Made by a program: the position numbers and the translations under genes. The notes beneath the pieces are model-generated. The model saw only the letters and a program-made list of their open reading frames with translations. It searched no databases and had not been told where the DNA came from. 64,000 bases of DNA from Ditylenchus dipsaci (lineage: Eukaryota > Nematoda > Chromadorea > Rhabditida > Anguinidae), in assembly GCA_004194705.1 (NCBI GenBank), contig SADC01001235.1:49439-113438 (forward strand), in the 5' to 3' direction. Within the stretch, counting starts at the first letter, position 1; each line of letters begins with the position of its first letter. Below, piece after piece: positions 46,001 to 56,530 of this stretch.

Positions 46001-46777
46001 TACATCAATTATTGAGAAACTCATAGAACTGACACTAAATCGTGTTTACTAATCGAAATTACCCACAGGAGCGATAAAAGACAGTAGAGAAAAAAAATAA
46101 AGGGACATTTTCCCCGGAATTAGGTGGGTTATTTCTGAGATAAGGATTTTTCAGCAACAGTGTTTTCATAATCGAAGTCGAAATCGAAGAAATTAAAATC
46201 GAAGTCGAAATCGAAATTGCAGTTAGGGCAATTTAGACTGTATTGTACCTGAAAACCATAGTATAATGATCAAAAACAATCTTTTTACTCGTTTTCAGGT
46301 GAAAATCACTGTGAATTTTATCTCAAATCAATGATTTCAATTTGGACTTTGACTTTGATTTAAATTTCTTCGGTTTCGACTTCGACTGCTATTTCGACTT
46401 CGATTTTGAAAACAATGTTCAGCAATTAGGGTGTGAAATTCTTTTTCGTCACTCTTATAATCACCATTATTTATGTTGCTCGGCGTAATAACAAAAAAAC
46501 ATTTCAGGTGTTATATAGGATCGTAGAAAATTTTAAGAAGCTTCAGTGTTTGGACATTATATTTGAATCTGGTGTTTTCGACGAAGAACTAATTGTGCTG
46601 GCTGATTTAGAGCATCTGACTCATTTCTCAATTTCGTGCAATAACAAAACAGCAGTGGCGAACCTTTTAAATGCTCTAATCGTCAAAAACAATTGCAGGT
46701 TAAGAATTAATAATTATGTTCTACCCAGTTTTCTCAAAAATTATTTTTTGGCCGAAGTCAGGTTCATCCAAAAATAG
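43024..46777 (+). CDS. F-box protein (substrate receptor of SCF-type ubiquitin ligase)
   Basis: Exons are 43024-43083 (possible first exon, MLKRKCAGSDVFCEKKPAVK), 43136-43230, 43658-43782, 43842-44078, 44131-44387 and 46508-46777. The F-box is split by an intron. IDCLHEDAL ends exon two, and INIFELLSPK then, after a one-base shift at about 43687, DRLQIERVCKKWKQAVEKSW forms the classic L/P...IF..L...D...I..VCK.W pattern that binds Skp1. The rest (SLAPKLKHLTMELPTEE, LLSKCSQLEYLELEG, LEHLTHFSISCNNKT) has leucine-rich spacing like divergent LRRs, the usual substrate-binding part. Two junctions are out of phase (exon 1 to 2, and 44387 to 46508), so an exon or bases are missing. The 2.1-kb last intron holds three MITEs. 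It is a gene or a young pseudogene. Confidence 0.65.
44510..44780. mobile_element. MITE in the F-box gene intron (1)
   Basis: AACTATACCGCCCAGCTTAA at the left pairs with GAGCTAGACGGTATAGCG at the right. The inner arms share GTTAGCATTTTAGCAGCTAAA. Confidence 0.7.
44994..45387. mobile_element. MITE in the F-box gene intron (2), itself interrupted
   Basis: The outer tips are CCAGGGATGAGAATTTGG and CAAATTGTGATCCCTGG. A palindrome at 45258-45315 (TAGTAGTATGGTCCTATTTA) lies inside. An inserted inverted repeat at 45054-45250 has GGGCTTGGAATCGCCC and TTCGAAGCCC tips. Related sequence occurs at 58545-58730. Confidence 0.65.
46150..46420. mobile_element. phrase-armed MITE in the F-box gene intron (3), word AATCGAAGTCGA
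   Basis: AATCGAAGTCGAAATCGAAG words at 46173-46220 face the reverse at 46360-46410. CAGCAACAGTGTTTTC pairs with AAACAATGTTCAGCAA at the tips. It ends about 90 bases before the last exon. Confidence 0.7.
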
Positions 46778-46929
46778 AATTCGTCGAAAATGCTTCGGTG
46801 AAAATTGACTTAATTTTTAAATGCTTTGAGATAATAATGATTTTCCTAAAAAGTGGTTTTGCTTTAATTACTTGGAATAACGTTGACTAACAAATAGTTG
46901 AGTGGTCAAATAAAAGAATTTGACCGCTG

Positions 46930-47170
46930 AAACTGCAGTCGCATACAAATTGTGATTGGTTACACTTTTTTCAAATTTGCGCGTTTGGAAACTTCGGTTT
47001 TTGCATATTTTTTAAACTATTTTCAACTTAGATTCAATGCTTAAGCAAGGGTAGGCCAGCGCATGTTAGGAGGGACTCAAATGTGTGTCCCAGAAGGGCA
47101 CCAAAAGGCGCGAATTTGAAAAAAGTATATCCAATCACAATTTTATCCAATCCAATGCCAGTCAATTCGA
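46930..47170. repeat. short inverted repeat with the AAGGGTAGGCCAGCGCATG motif
   Basis: AATTGTGATTGGTTACACTT (46948) pairs with AGTATATCCAATCACAATTT (47127). Between them is TTAAGCAAGGGTAGGCCAGC, repeated at 5333, 32733 (reversed) and 63857. Bases 47170-47716 hold nothing recognisable. Confidence 0.55.
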
Positions 47171-47716
47171 CCCTTAGTATGGGAATCGGTCGAATTCCTC
47201 TGCTTAAAATGAGAATTTTAACTAATTAGTTGGCTCCATCGGCAGATGTACAGTACATGTAGTTTTCAAAAAAGCGCTTTTGATTACTTTTTCGTGTGTT
47301 TTAGCACCTGAAGTGTGTAAAAAACATGTTTTAGGTGGCGAAAGATGACTGTCGAATTTTTTTTTGACAAAAAACTTTCTGCTTTTTTGCCTTTTTGAGG
47401 ATTAAGGCAAATGAATTAACATAAGGGTTTTCTACTCCCTCTTGGTCACTGGAGCTGTGCAAAAAAAGCTTTTTTATCAGTGCTTCGAACTTAAAATGAA
47501 CAAAAAATCAGAAAAAAAATTGCACAAAAAATCAGAGGGGGACTAAAAACGGGGACTAAAAATCAAATTGGTCGGTACTTAAAATCAACTTTTTTCAAAA
47601 GTACACCGAAATCGTCTAAAAACATTTTATTTCAACGTTTCTAACATTTTCAAATAACGCAATTCAAATTTTTTTCATTGCTCCGTACTTTGAAATTTAT
47701 TTCGTAATGCTCCGTT

Positions 47717-48347
47717 CTACATAAGCAGCTGATGGACGCCTGCACAGTCGATGTCGAAGTTGACCCGCACTTGGAGAAGAGCCTTAACCGTGTCCGGCTT
47801 TAGAGAGTGCAAGTCATTCTGTCTGTAGACGTGTAGAAGTCCCGTAAGTGGAAGAAATTACAAAAGTTGATTAAAATAAAAGGCAACCTGGAAACATTCG
47901 CTTAGACTTTCCTGCACATCCATGTCCAAGCGGCTGAAAGAAGTCGCAGTCATAGCCCCATAGAATTCCATAAATTTGCTCTCCATGTTTTTCTGCTTGA
48001 AAGAGTCGACGATTTCAATAAGCTCTGGCATAGAGTGCAGTAGATTTGTAGGGATAAATGAACTGAATGTAGGAGAAAATAAAACATATGAACAAGATAA
48101 AAACCTGAAGTAGGGACAATGGTTTCTCAAAGATGCACAGAACGATCTGAAAAAACTCCAGAACTGGAAATGATTACTTACATGGAAAAAACTTTTCGAG
48201 AATAGCGGCGGCTTGTCAGCGAATCCGTAAGATTGATCTCATCATTGCACGGGATACAATGATAATGCTGCTTATGCTTGCCTTGCTCAATACCAGAAGA
48301 GTCTTTTCATGTTGCGATTTGTAATGCTCTTTTGCGTGAGGAGACAT
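47717..48347 (-). CDS. five-exon gene of unknown function
   Basis: Exons are 48347-48182, 48147-48106, 48063-47888 and 47818-47717, with GT-AG introns of 34, 42 and 69 bases and an optional frameshift inside the first, giving about 165 residues. The start is MSPHAKEHYKSQHEK. After one missing A in an A run the frame continues KHKQHYHCIPCNDE, a possible zinc-binding H/C cluster. Then come SLTSRRYSRKVFS, a helical part (SMPELIEIVDSFKQKNMESK, LDMDVQESLSECF) and the ending LKPDTVKALLQVRVNFDIDC before the stop. Phases match across all three introns. I do not recognise a family. Non-repetitive content and consistent splicing make it a likely real gene. The ATG at 48347 is the first in frame. Confidence 0.55.
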
Positions 48348-48447
48348 TTTTCTCACAAGTAAAACAACACTAACAAACGAGAAAAATACTGAAAAACGAA
48401 TGAATTGAAAAAAAAACTACGACGCAGGCAAAAATTTAGAACTGACG

Positions 48448-48766
48448 TACGACTCGCTACAACAAATGACTCGCTACAACGACTCGCTACACATGCGACT
48501 CGCTACAACGACTCGCTACACATGCGACTCGCTACAACGACTCGCTACACATTCAATTCTCTACAACGACTCGCTACACATGCGACTCGCTACAACGATC
48601 GCTACACATGCGACTCGCTACAACGACTCGCTACACATTCAATTCTCTACAACGACTCGCTACAACGACTCGCTACACATGCGACTCGCTACAACGACTC
48701 GCTACACATTCAATTCTCTACAACGACTCGCTACACATGCGACTCGCTACAACGACTCGCTACAGA
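48448..48766 (+). repeat. tandem GACTCGCTACAACGACTCGC array
   Basis: 29-base units alternating between ACATGCGACTCGCTACAACG and ACATTCAATTCTCTACAACG versions. It is open in all three forward frames (Leu/Ala/Thr/Arg/Tyr-rich), which reflects the repeat unit rather than coding. Confidence 0.9.
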
Positions 48767-48959
48767 AATTTTTGGGTTTTTTCTTACCTTGTTTTCATTA
48801 TACAAACTACACATTTAAGCCCTTATGATGGCCTACGGTGGCGGTGGCCTACCTGCGTCTAAAAATATGCCTAAGTTCCAAAAAATTGGCAAATTTCTAA
48901 TAGCGAAATTTTAAAGTAAAATTAAAATATGATGAAAAATGGGCATTACCGAAAATTTT

Positions 48960-49090
48960 GGTTACCCTAACCTGTGTGTCCGGAACCAGTCACGCACTGT
49001 CACGGAACCTGTCACGGAACCAGTAACGCACTCACCCAGTCACGTAACCAGTCACACACTGACCCAGCCACGGAGCCCGTCACCCGAAGC
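48960..49090 (+). repeat. degenerate CACGGAACCAGTCACGCACT array
   Basis: Seven to eight variants of CAGTCACG(C/T)A and CACGGAACC. No gene. Confidence 0.6.
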
Positions 49091-49477
49091 GACAACCCAA
49101 CCTGAGGCTCGTCAAATCCAAAACTCAGAGCACACGACACTCCGAAAAGGTCTAGCTCATTCTCAACCTTGCGATCCGACCCGGCTGAATGATGTGGGTT
49201 TAATTGAGTAGTCATGCTTTTCGCTGCAACCACAATTGCTGGGTTTGACGGAATTCAAAAATTAAAGCGACAAAATGTTTTTTCAATAAAATGTCTTGCA
49301 GCGAAAAATGTTTTTGGGTCCCCGCCAATTCAAATTTCAACAATTGCTGGGCCTTGCACGAGTATGGTCCTTTAAGCTTGCAAAATCCTATTTTCTAGTC
49401 AAAATAACCCCCCCCCTAAAGTCTGTCCTCCTTCAAGGTTTTTGTTAGTTTATTCATTAATAATATTTTTCAATGTT

Positions 49478-49716
49478 AAAGAGGCATGCCCGTGCGTTTC
49501 AAGAAGTTAAGGCGGGGATCAGCAATCTGTTTGAATTCTTAAATTTTTCACTCGTTTGGCATCAAATCTAATATTGATGACCCTATACTACTTTAAAAAA
49601 AACGGCAGAAAACTTAAAAAATTTGGATGAGAACGCACGTACAACTTGATCGAGAAAGAAAAAAGTGCTGGTCTCCGCCTTTTCTCCGTTTCGGGCACGG
49701 GCATGCTCCTTCAATA
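49478..49716. mobile_element. MITE with TTAAAGAGGCATGCCCGTGC tips
   Basis: The tips GAGGCATGCCCGTGCGTTTC and GGGCACGGGCATGCTCCTTC are inverted. Fragments occur at 4482, 12225 and 40427. Words TATGGTCCTTTAA (49365) and GATGGTCCTTTAAA (52290) belong to the family whose full copy is 16011-16202. Confidence 0.65.
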
Positions 49717-50187
49717 TACCATTCGTGAGAGCATTGTCGGGCTACAAAATGACATATTATTGGCAATAAAGTCATAATTGAAATTGGCCTGACGGCGCCG
49801 TCGAATCGAGTTTCACCCTGTAGTTCTGGGAGGCTCCTTGGGCATCAACATTTCTGAAAGGGCTATTGGCGTCTTTGACCACGGTTGTCCTCCGTTAATT
49901 CAATTTTTTTTCTGAATCATTGAACTTCTGTCCGACGTACAGAATACGTACAGAAGTTAAATTATTAGGCAAAAAAATTTGAATTAGCGTGCGACGGTTT
50001 GAAACAGGTGGCCATGGCCCTTTAAACATAGTTTTCTATATTTTAGTTAGTTCGCTCTTAGTTTCTGAACATAGTTTTCCAAAAATTGATCATGAAAATC
50101 AGATAGAGGCTCTTTTTTCTGTTTCCAGTGAGAGAAACGTGGTAAAAACCCAAAATGGTATCTAAGTACACTCTAAGACTAAAAAAA

Positions 50188-51037
50188 GATGGTACTTTCT
50201 TCTTACCGCAAAACACTTGAAAATTACCGCAAATCATTTTTTATTACCGCAATTTGATTTCCCGCAAAATACTTTTTTCTTACCGCAAAATACTTTTTTC
50301 TTATCGCAAAAAATTTCTCGTCGTTTTTAGTAGAGTTGGTATTTTCCCGGGAAAATTCAATTTTCCCGGGAAATTTCCCGGGAAAATTCCCGGGAAAATT
50401 CAATTTGTCGAGAAAAATCGGGATTTTTCCGGGAATTTTCCCGGGAAATTTCCCGGGAATTTTCCCATTCACCAACCCTAGTTTTTAGTCAAAATTTTGC
50501 GGGAATTTGAATTTTTCAGTCAGGAAACAACTTGGATCCCTCAGAATCCCACCCAGAATGGCCAGAAGCCCCTGAAAGTTGGTTTTTTCGGGTTTACCAA
50601 TGGGGGGGGGGTAAAATTTTTGCGAAAATTCAATTGAGCGGATCAGATTACGGGTCCGATCGGCTCAATCGCCCACAACTCCACCCTGAACCACTCGAAA
50701 CCACCATAAACCTGGAATTCTGAGCGATTAAGCCCATCGGACCCGAAATCTGATCCGCTCAATCGATATTCTCGAAAAGTTCACTCCCTTTAGCAAACCC
50801 CAAAAAAACCAACTTTCAGGGGCTTCTGGCCATTCCGGGGTGGGATTCTGAGGGATCCGAGTTATTCCGCGGTAAGAAAAAAGTATTTTGCGGTAAGAAA
50901 AAAGTATTTTGCGGTAAGAAAAAAGTATTTTGCTGTAAGAAAAAAGTATTTTGCGGTAAAAAAAAATTGCGGGTCAAATAAGAAAAAATGATTTGCGGTA
51001 ATTTTCAAGTGTTTTGCCGTAAGAAAAAATATTATCC
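50188..51037. mobile_element. Foldback-like element, word TTACCGCAAAATACTTT, 9-bp TSD
   Basis: Tandem TTACCGCAAAATACTTTTTT words (50210-50315) face GCGGTAAGAAAAAAGTATTT words (50870-51025). The inner arms pair too: CAGAATCCCACCCAGAATGG, GGCCAGAAGCCCCTGAAAGT and GGGTCCGATCGGCTCAATCG. A CCCGGGAATTTTC palindromic cluster sits at 50340-50470. CTAAAAAAA flanks it at 50179-50187 and 51038-51046. Confidence 0.8.
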
Positions 51038-51339
51038 CTAAAAAAATATATTTTTGGTAATTTTTTTTTGAAAAGTGCTTTTTCAGTCGTTTTTTCACCT
51101 TTTGAAGTCAATTGACCCATTGAAAAATTTCGAAATTTCAGAAATTAGGCAATCTTTATGGTGAATCTGACTGTAAAATCGTGTTCAGCGCCCCAATTTT
51201 ACCTTAAGTGAGGTCTTCTCGCATTTAGCTAAAACATTATGGCTAAAGGTAAAAAATTTACCCTTCTCAGGAGCAGGGTAAAAGCTTCATGATACCCCCT
51301 CCCCTCGTGGTTTTTACCTCTACCTTTACTCTTAGCTAT

Positions 51340-51740
51340 AGGTAAATACAGGGTGGGGCATCCTTGTCGAACTTTTTGTTTTGCTCATAACTTTTCAAAT
51401 TTATTGTGTCTCGACGAGATCTTTTTTTTCGATAGAGGAGATCATGGGCAACCGAATGACACTTCATTTGTCATTTTTCATCAGTGTTTTCATGTTGTGA
51501 TGTCCTGCTAAACTTTTGTTTGTTTTTTAGCTGAAATGGAATACTCAATCGAGCAAAAAGCCTGGACAATCATCTGGTATGCAATGCATGGATCGCCGAA
51601 AAAAGTTCAAATCGAGTATCTAAAGAAGTACGGAAGACATGCAAGGACTCCAAGCAATGTTCGAATCTACGATTGGGGGCCAAGTTCTTTGAAACCGGCA
51701 GCGTGAACAGAAGAAAGATGATGGCAAAGTTTGCATTTTG
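51340..51740 (+). mobile_element. transposase N-terminal fragment (helix-turn-helix)
   Basis: The element starts near CAGGGTGGGGCATCCTTGTC. From 51536 a frame reads MEYSIEQKAWTIIWYAMHGS, then VQIEYLKKYGRHARTPSNVR, and after a shift GAKFFETGSVNRR. This looks like the helix-turn-helix N-terminus found in many Tc1/mariner-related transposases (DUF4817 type), which ends in F-x-ETGSV. No DDE catalytic part follows, so it is a dead fragment. Confidence 0.5.
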
Positions 51741-52089
51741 TTTGTTTCAGATTTTTTATTGCGAAAATATATTTCGAAATATTTTTTGTTAACGATTAAA
51801 ATTTGTTCGAAATATAGAACACTCTACTAGTCGAGCCCAGCGTTGCTTGACAATGCCAGATCGGACGACTTAGCCGACTCTCATTGAGCCATATTCTTTT
51901 TTGGTAACTGTTGATTCGCCTCATCTGATTCACAGAATTTAAATTTAAATTGGGCAAAACTTTTTTTGTAACAATTTGTACCAATTATTTTGACCTTTTG
52001 GCCATTCCTGAGTGGGTCTCCAGCCATCTGGTCTTTGCCCACCCCTGAATTTCACACAAAAAAATTTGAAAATTGTTGATTTCGTGTCG

Positions 52090-52175
52090 AGAACCAAATC
52101 TGTGACAGAAATGAGGAAATCTGTGACAAATCAAATATGTGACAGAAAAAAAGTGAATCTGTGACAAAAAAAAGT
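52090..52175. repeat. ATCTGTGACAGAAAAA tandem words
   Basis: Five variants of TCTGTGACANAAA. It is perhaps one arm of a phrase element whose other arm is lost. 51750-52090 has no recognised gene. Confidence 0.5.
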
Positions 52176-52425
52176 ATTGCACATTTAAATTTTAAATGCA
52201 AATAAAAAATAATTCGCTAAAACATTTTCCGCATTTTCGGCTGTCCTCCGCCAATTCAAACACTCTAGCCATGGTCATCAACGGCGATGGTCCTTTAAAA
52301 TACCGTAGAAAGACCATCTATCTTGAAGAAGCTGAAGGCAGATATTTTTGAGAAAGTGATGTTTTCAAATCAGAAACTGTTTGGCAATGTTTCTTGTATC
52401 GTATCAAGCACAAAAAAGTAGTTTA

Positions 52426-52530
52426 CCGTATTTCCTCTAATTGCCGCCCGGGGCGCTTATTTTCCGATCGACCTCTAGGGGGGGGGGGAGGGGGAGGCAA
52501 TTAGAAGGGGGGCGCTTATTTTTCGATCAT
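52426..52530. mobile_element. family B MITE, left end
   Basis: TA then CCGTATTTCCTCTAATTGCC, followed by GGGGCGCTTATTTTCCGATC words. The right end is not found. Confidence 0.55.
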
Positions 52531-52637
52531 AAATTTGAAGTAATTTACCACTCCAACAATGAAATTTTTTATCCTATTTTCAAATTTTTTTATGATTTTC
52601 GGGCAGAATTTTCAGGCCAATTGTTTGTCCAGGGCAG

Positions 52638-53372
52638 CCAAACTAAAAGGAGGGGGAACTTTATATACGCATCGCGTAGGTCACAGGTTCGACTAACAGC
52701 GGCTGCACACCATGTATGTAATTTTCTTTTATTAACGATTTCGTGTAAAAATCATCCTCGGGCTTTTGACTATCCGACAAGACCATCAACGCAGGGTTTC
52801 ACACCTAGTGTAGCTTATTCATAGGCTAAATAATAGGCTAGAGCTCCGATAATCGATGGTTTTGAGGGTTTTCTTCTACTGCTTTGATTGATATTTCTGC
52901 ATTTTTTTGACAAGTCACACGTTTCATACACAGTAATAAAGCCAAGATCGTGAGATTTCATTTGAGCTATCATACAAGGTAGAAAGTAATATTTTGTTAG
53001 AGCTAATATTTTAAAAACTTTTACTGATGTCCAATTCAATACCAGCCAGTCATGTGCATGAAATCTCCGAATTACAGCATTTGCTGAAAGTGAAGCTGAA
53101 AATGGTCGCAATTGATTGCTTGATTGATAATCCTATTGAGTATTTCATCGAATTGGACACGCTTTTTTTTTAATTTTAGCTCTAACTTTATACAAACTTT
53201 TTATCTGTATGATAGCTCGAATGAAAGATGATGATGTTAGCTACATTTTGACACCAAACTTGTAAATAAAAAGAGAAAAAAAATAAGGTCTGCAGCCAGT
53301 GGTAGTCGAACCTGTGACCTAAAGCGATGCGCATATAAAGTCTGCCCCCCTCCCCTTAAGGTAGACTTGTTG
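52638..53372. mobile_element. 0.7-kb inverted element with a tRNA-like B box in each arm
   Basis: GGTCACAGGTTCGACTAACA (52678) pairs with GTGGTAGTCGAACCTGTGAC (53300). The inner arms pair around 53090: GAGCTATCATACAAGGTAGA with TGTATGATAGCTCGAATGAA. GTTCGACT resembles a pol III B box. The spacer has no gene. Confidence 0.65.
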
Positions 53373-53374
53373 TT

Positions 53375-54185
53375 GTAGACTTATTGTTCACGTGAATATT
53401 TATTGATCCTGCTTACATATACCTCTTCAGCAAACAATGATCTTGGACACATCTTCTTATTAATAACTAACCGCCAAAAAATTGTGCAAAAAACGGTTGA
53501 TCACCTTTGACACAATTACCTTAAAAGCAAGAGAAGAGACTGACGCATTTGTCAAGAAAAAACAACAAGGGGGACCGAGGCATATTTTTGCGTGAGATAG
53601 TCGGATAGAACCAATTAATTGATAGTTTCTTTTGCATGCGAGGAAACTCAAAATGCACCACTATAGGGCATTGGTACCCGCGCAAGGCACCTACGCAAAC
53701 TTTTCTTAAATGTCCTTTTTGATGAACCCTGTAAACCAGATTAATTTTTAGCATTTCTATGTGCGCAATAGAATCTCTGTAGATCTGGTGTGTGAAGCTT
53801 TGCACAAATGCAAGGTATGTCAAAATCCACTGATTTTATCAGGTTATCGATATGTATCGATATATCCAGAAAATATGCCAATTTTTCAAATTTTAGTCAA
53901 ATTTTCGGTTAAAATAGTTCAGATCGCATACCGTATCATAAATCCATAAATCGACTTTTTGCCTTGGAAGACCAAGCTAAAGTGTACTGGAGGGTAGGAG
54001 GATACCTATTTTTTATTTACATAAGGCTGTTATACCTCGTTTTGGTCACTGAAGTTGAGCGCAAAAAGTCTAAATATGAATTTTCGATCATGAGTTTTGC
54101 TCGGAATCATGCCGGAATCATAAAACCAAAACCTTAATTGACCAATTACCTTGGTCCTTCAAGCTGAAAAAACTAAAAAGGTTTT
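53375..54185. other. unassigned DNA
   Basis: Contains AACAACAAGGGGGACCGAGG (53560), related to the inner tip of the 13850-15563 element. No gene is supported. Confidence 0.35.
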
Positions 54186-54189
54186 TTTT

Positions 54190-54395
54190 CTTAGTTAGGG
54201 CCTACCGCATAAAGAAACTCTGGTATGGGTATTGTTTTTATGCATCCAGAGTCACTTTCGAGTGATTTGTGTCTAAGGTATGTGGGTGTGAGCACTTACT
54301 CACCACAGTCATGATTCCGAGTAAGACTCTTGATTAAAAATGCATATGGAGACCCTTTTTGCCTAGTTCCAGTGACCAAAACGTGGTAGGATATT
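54190..54395 (-). repeat. family F repeat, reverse copy
   Basis: GCATCCAGAGTCACTTTCGA and GTGTCTAAGGTATGTGGGTG match the reverse of 55065-55155 and 58850-58940. A diverged copy is at 56755-56830. Confidence 0.7.
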
Positions 54396-54399
54396 TTTA

Positions 54400-54640
54400 C
54401 CGTATTTCCTCTAATATACCACCCCCTTTGATTCAAAATCGTGTTCTTGGCATTGCGTTTTCGACCCACTTTTTCGTCACTTCTCTCAGGCAAGTTATGA
54501 CCCATTTTGTAGCCAGTGAGATGAGCTACAGAAGGAGTGGTAACTTGCTTGGGAGAAGTGATCGAAAAGTGGGTCAAAAACACAACGCCACAAACACGTT
54601 TTTTGAATTTAGGGGAGTGGTTATATTAGAGGAAATACGG
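54400..54640. mobile_element. family B MITE carrying the TTCTGTAGCTCATC hairpin
   Basis: TA-flanked tips CCGTATTTCCTCTAATATAC and its inverse. The interior is a hairpin with ACTTCTCTCAGGCAAGTTAT and the same core as 12058-12208. Confidence 0.8.
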
Positions 54641-54655
54641 TATATAAGATATTTA

Positions 54656-55942
54656 GACGCTACTCGGTAATACCCCCCCCCCCCAAAAAGCTACTCGGAA
54701 TACCCCCCCCCCCAAAATCGGACCTACTCGGTTATACCCCCCCCCAAAATCAAGATTTTTAGGAGTGGTCAAAACACATTTTTAAGCAATAATTTCGCCA
54801 TAAAAGGTCCAGAAAAGCAATTTAAAAGGGATTATGGGCTGTATTGGGAGGGGAAGGGAATAATACAGGGGCCACTTTTTTTTAGCTGCTTTACCATGTT
54901 TTTCAACTCGGGCCGTGGCAAAAATAGACTTTATATGCATTTTATGATCAAGTGTACTTCTCGGAATCATGTCTAAGGTAAGTGCGTGCGCGCATCTCTA
55001 ACTCTCAAGCCCCTGCGCCCTCTTCGGGGGCGCAGGGGCTGGGGGCTTGGAGTTGAGATGCGCACACCCACATACCTTAGACACAAATCACTCGAAAGTG
55101 ACTCTGGATGCATGAAAAAACATGCATACCAGAGTTATTTATGCGGTAGGCCCCAGTATTCAAAACTATGTTCAACATCTTTGATTTTTCGGCCGAAAAG
55201 GGTCTCCCCCATTTTCCGGCCTGAGGCTACAAGCCAGAGGCTCAGCCGTCCAAAAGTTACACGACAACCATCGGGACCCACCCGGCTGATCGGTCCGATC
55301 ACTTCGAGTCCTTATACTTTTACGTGCACCACAAGTGGCTGGGTTTGAAAGTGACTTCAACGCTAAGAGAATTATTACTCTTTGGTACTTATAGGTAGAG
55401 ATGGAGGATGGCCTATTCCGGGACGGACGGGACAAAATTTACTTTAAAAAATTTCGGGACGGGACACCGGGACGGGACAAGGCCTAAAAACCTCCCGGGA
55501 CGGGACGGGACATCCCGATCCATTAATAAGGGAAAAATGAAGAAAAATAAAGGAAAAATCGGAAAATTTTCCCGGGACGGGACACCGGGACGGACAGGGG
55601 TCAAATTTTTTTCGGTCGGGATACCGGGACGGGACAATCGCATGAAACTCCACCGGTCGGGACGGGAATGTCCCGTCCCGTCCCGCCTCCATCTCTACTT
55701 ATAGGCACTATAGAAGTGGCCCCTGTTTTGTCCCTTCCCTCCCATACAGCCTTGAACCCTATTTTAATTGCTTTTCTGGTCCTTTTATGGCGAAATTATT
55801 GCTTAAAAATGTGTTTTGACACTCCTAAAAAACTTGATTTTGGGGGGGGGGGTATAACCGAGTAGCTCCTAGGATTGGGGGGGGGGGGTATTCCCGAGTA
55901 GCACTTTTGGGGGGGGGGGGGGTTGTATAACCGAGTAGCGCC
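54656..55942. mobile_element. 1.29-kb inverted element, poly-C/poly-G tips, 8-bp TSD GATATTTA
   Basis: The tips are GACGCTACTCGGTAATACCC and GGTTGTATAACCGAGTAGCG. Each is followed by two or three CTACTCGG plus C-run words. The arms (54700-54885 / 55693-55850) share GTGTTTTGACCACTCC-type and GGGAAGGGA sequence. GATATTTA is duplicated at 54648-54655 and 55943-55950. Inside are a family F copy (54960-55155) with a CCCCTGCGCCC hairpin and a CGGGACGGGACACC phrase array in both orientations (55420-55690). Confidence 0.85.
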
Positions 55943-55959
55943 GATATTTAAGCTTGAGG

Positions 55960-56530
55960 GACTAAAGTTTGTTTTGGATGAGTGTACAACATCCCGCTTT
56001 ATATCTAAAATCTCACGCTTAATTTTAAAATTTGATTGTTGACTTTTTATTAATATAACTTTTTCTGAATTTTTACATTATCATGTAGCCCCGGATATCA
56101 GCTTTCTGATGAACTAGAAATTAAGATTGTAAAATATAAAAAATTGAGAGATTTACGTATTCGAAATTTGAATCTTCTGGTACGTACACCTTTTTATTTT
56201 TGAAATTATACAGTTGATCGTTATAGCTCATTAGAAAGCTCACTTCCAGGGCTACATGATGGTATGAATATTTTTAAAAAATTATGTTAAAATCCAAATT
56301 CAAATTCCAAATCCTAATCTTTAAAAAAATATAAAGTTTTGGAGAGAAACAGGCAAAAGAAAATTTGGGCCGAAAAAAGTCAATTTTGCGCCAAAAAAAC
56401 TATAGCCCTTAAAATAGCAATATGCATTTGATAAAATGATCTTTTTAATTTAAAAAATGGCCGAAATGACTTTTTCACCCAAACGCCCTTTTTTAATTTC
56501 GGGATACGTTTAATTTAACATCTGTTAGTA
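55960..56530. mobile_element. MITE (56087-56270) and neighbouring repeat fragments
   Basis: ATCATGTAGCCCCGGATATC and GGGCTACATGATGGTA are inverted tips, of the family also at 34187. 56340-56530 is related to the inverted repeat at 45054-45250. Confidence 0.55.

Noticed and set aside
53521..53823. 100-codon minus-strand ORF as a gene
   Set aside because: It overlaps a repeat-related AACAAGGGGGACC segment, shows no splice-consistent neighbours and no recognisable motif.
55408..55704. Overlapping Arg/Gly/Pro-rich ORFs at 55.4-55.7 kb
   Set aside because: They are produced by the CGGGACGGGACACC phrase array in both orientations.
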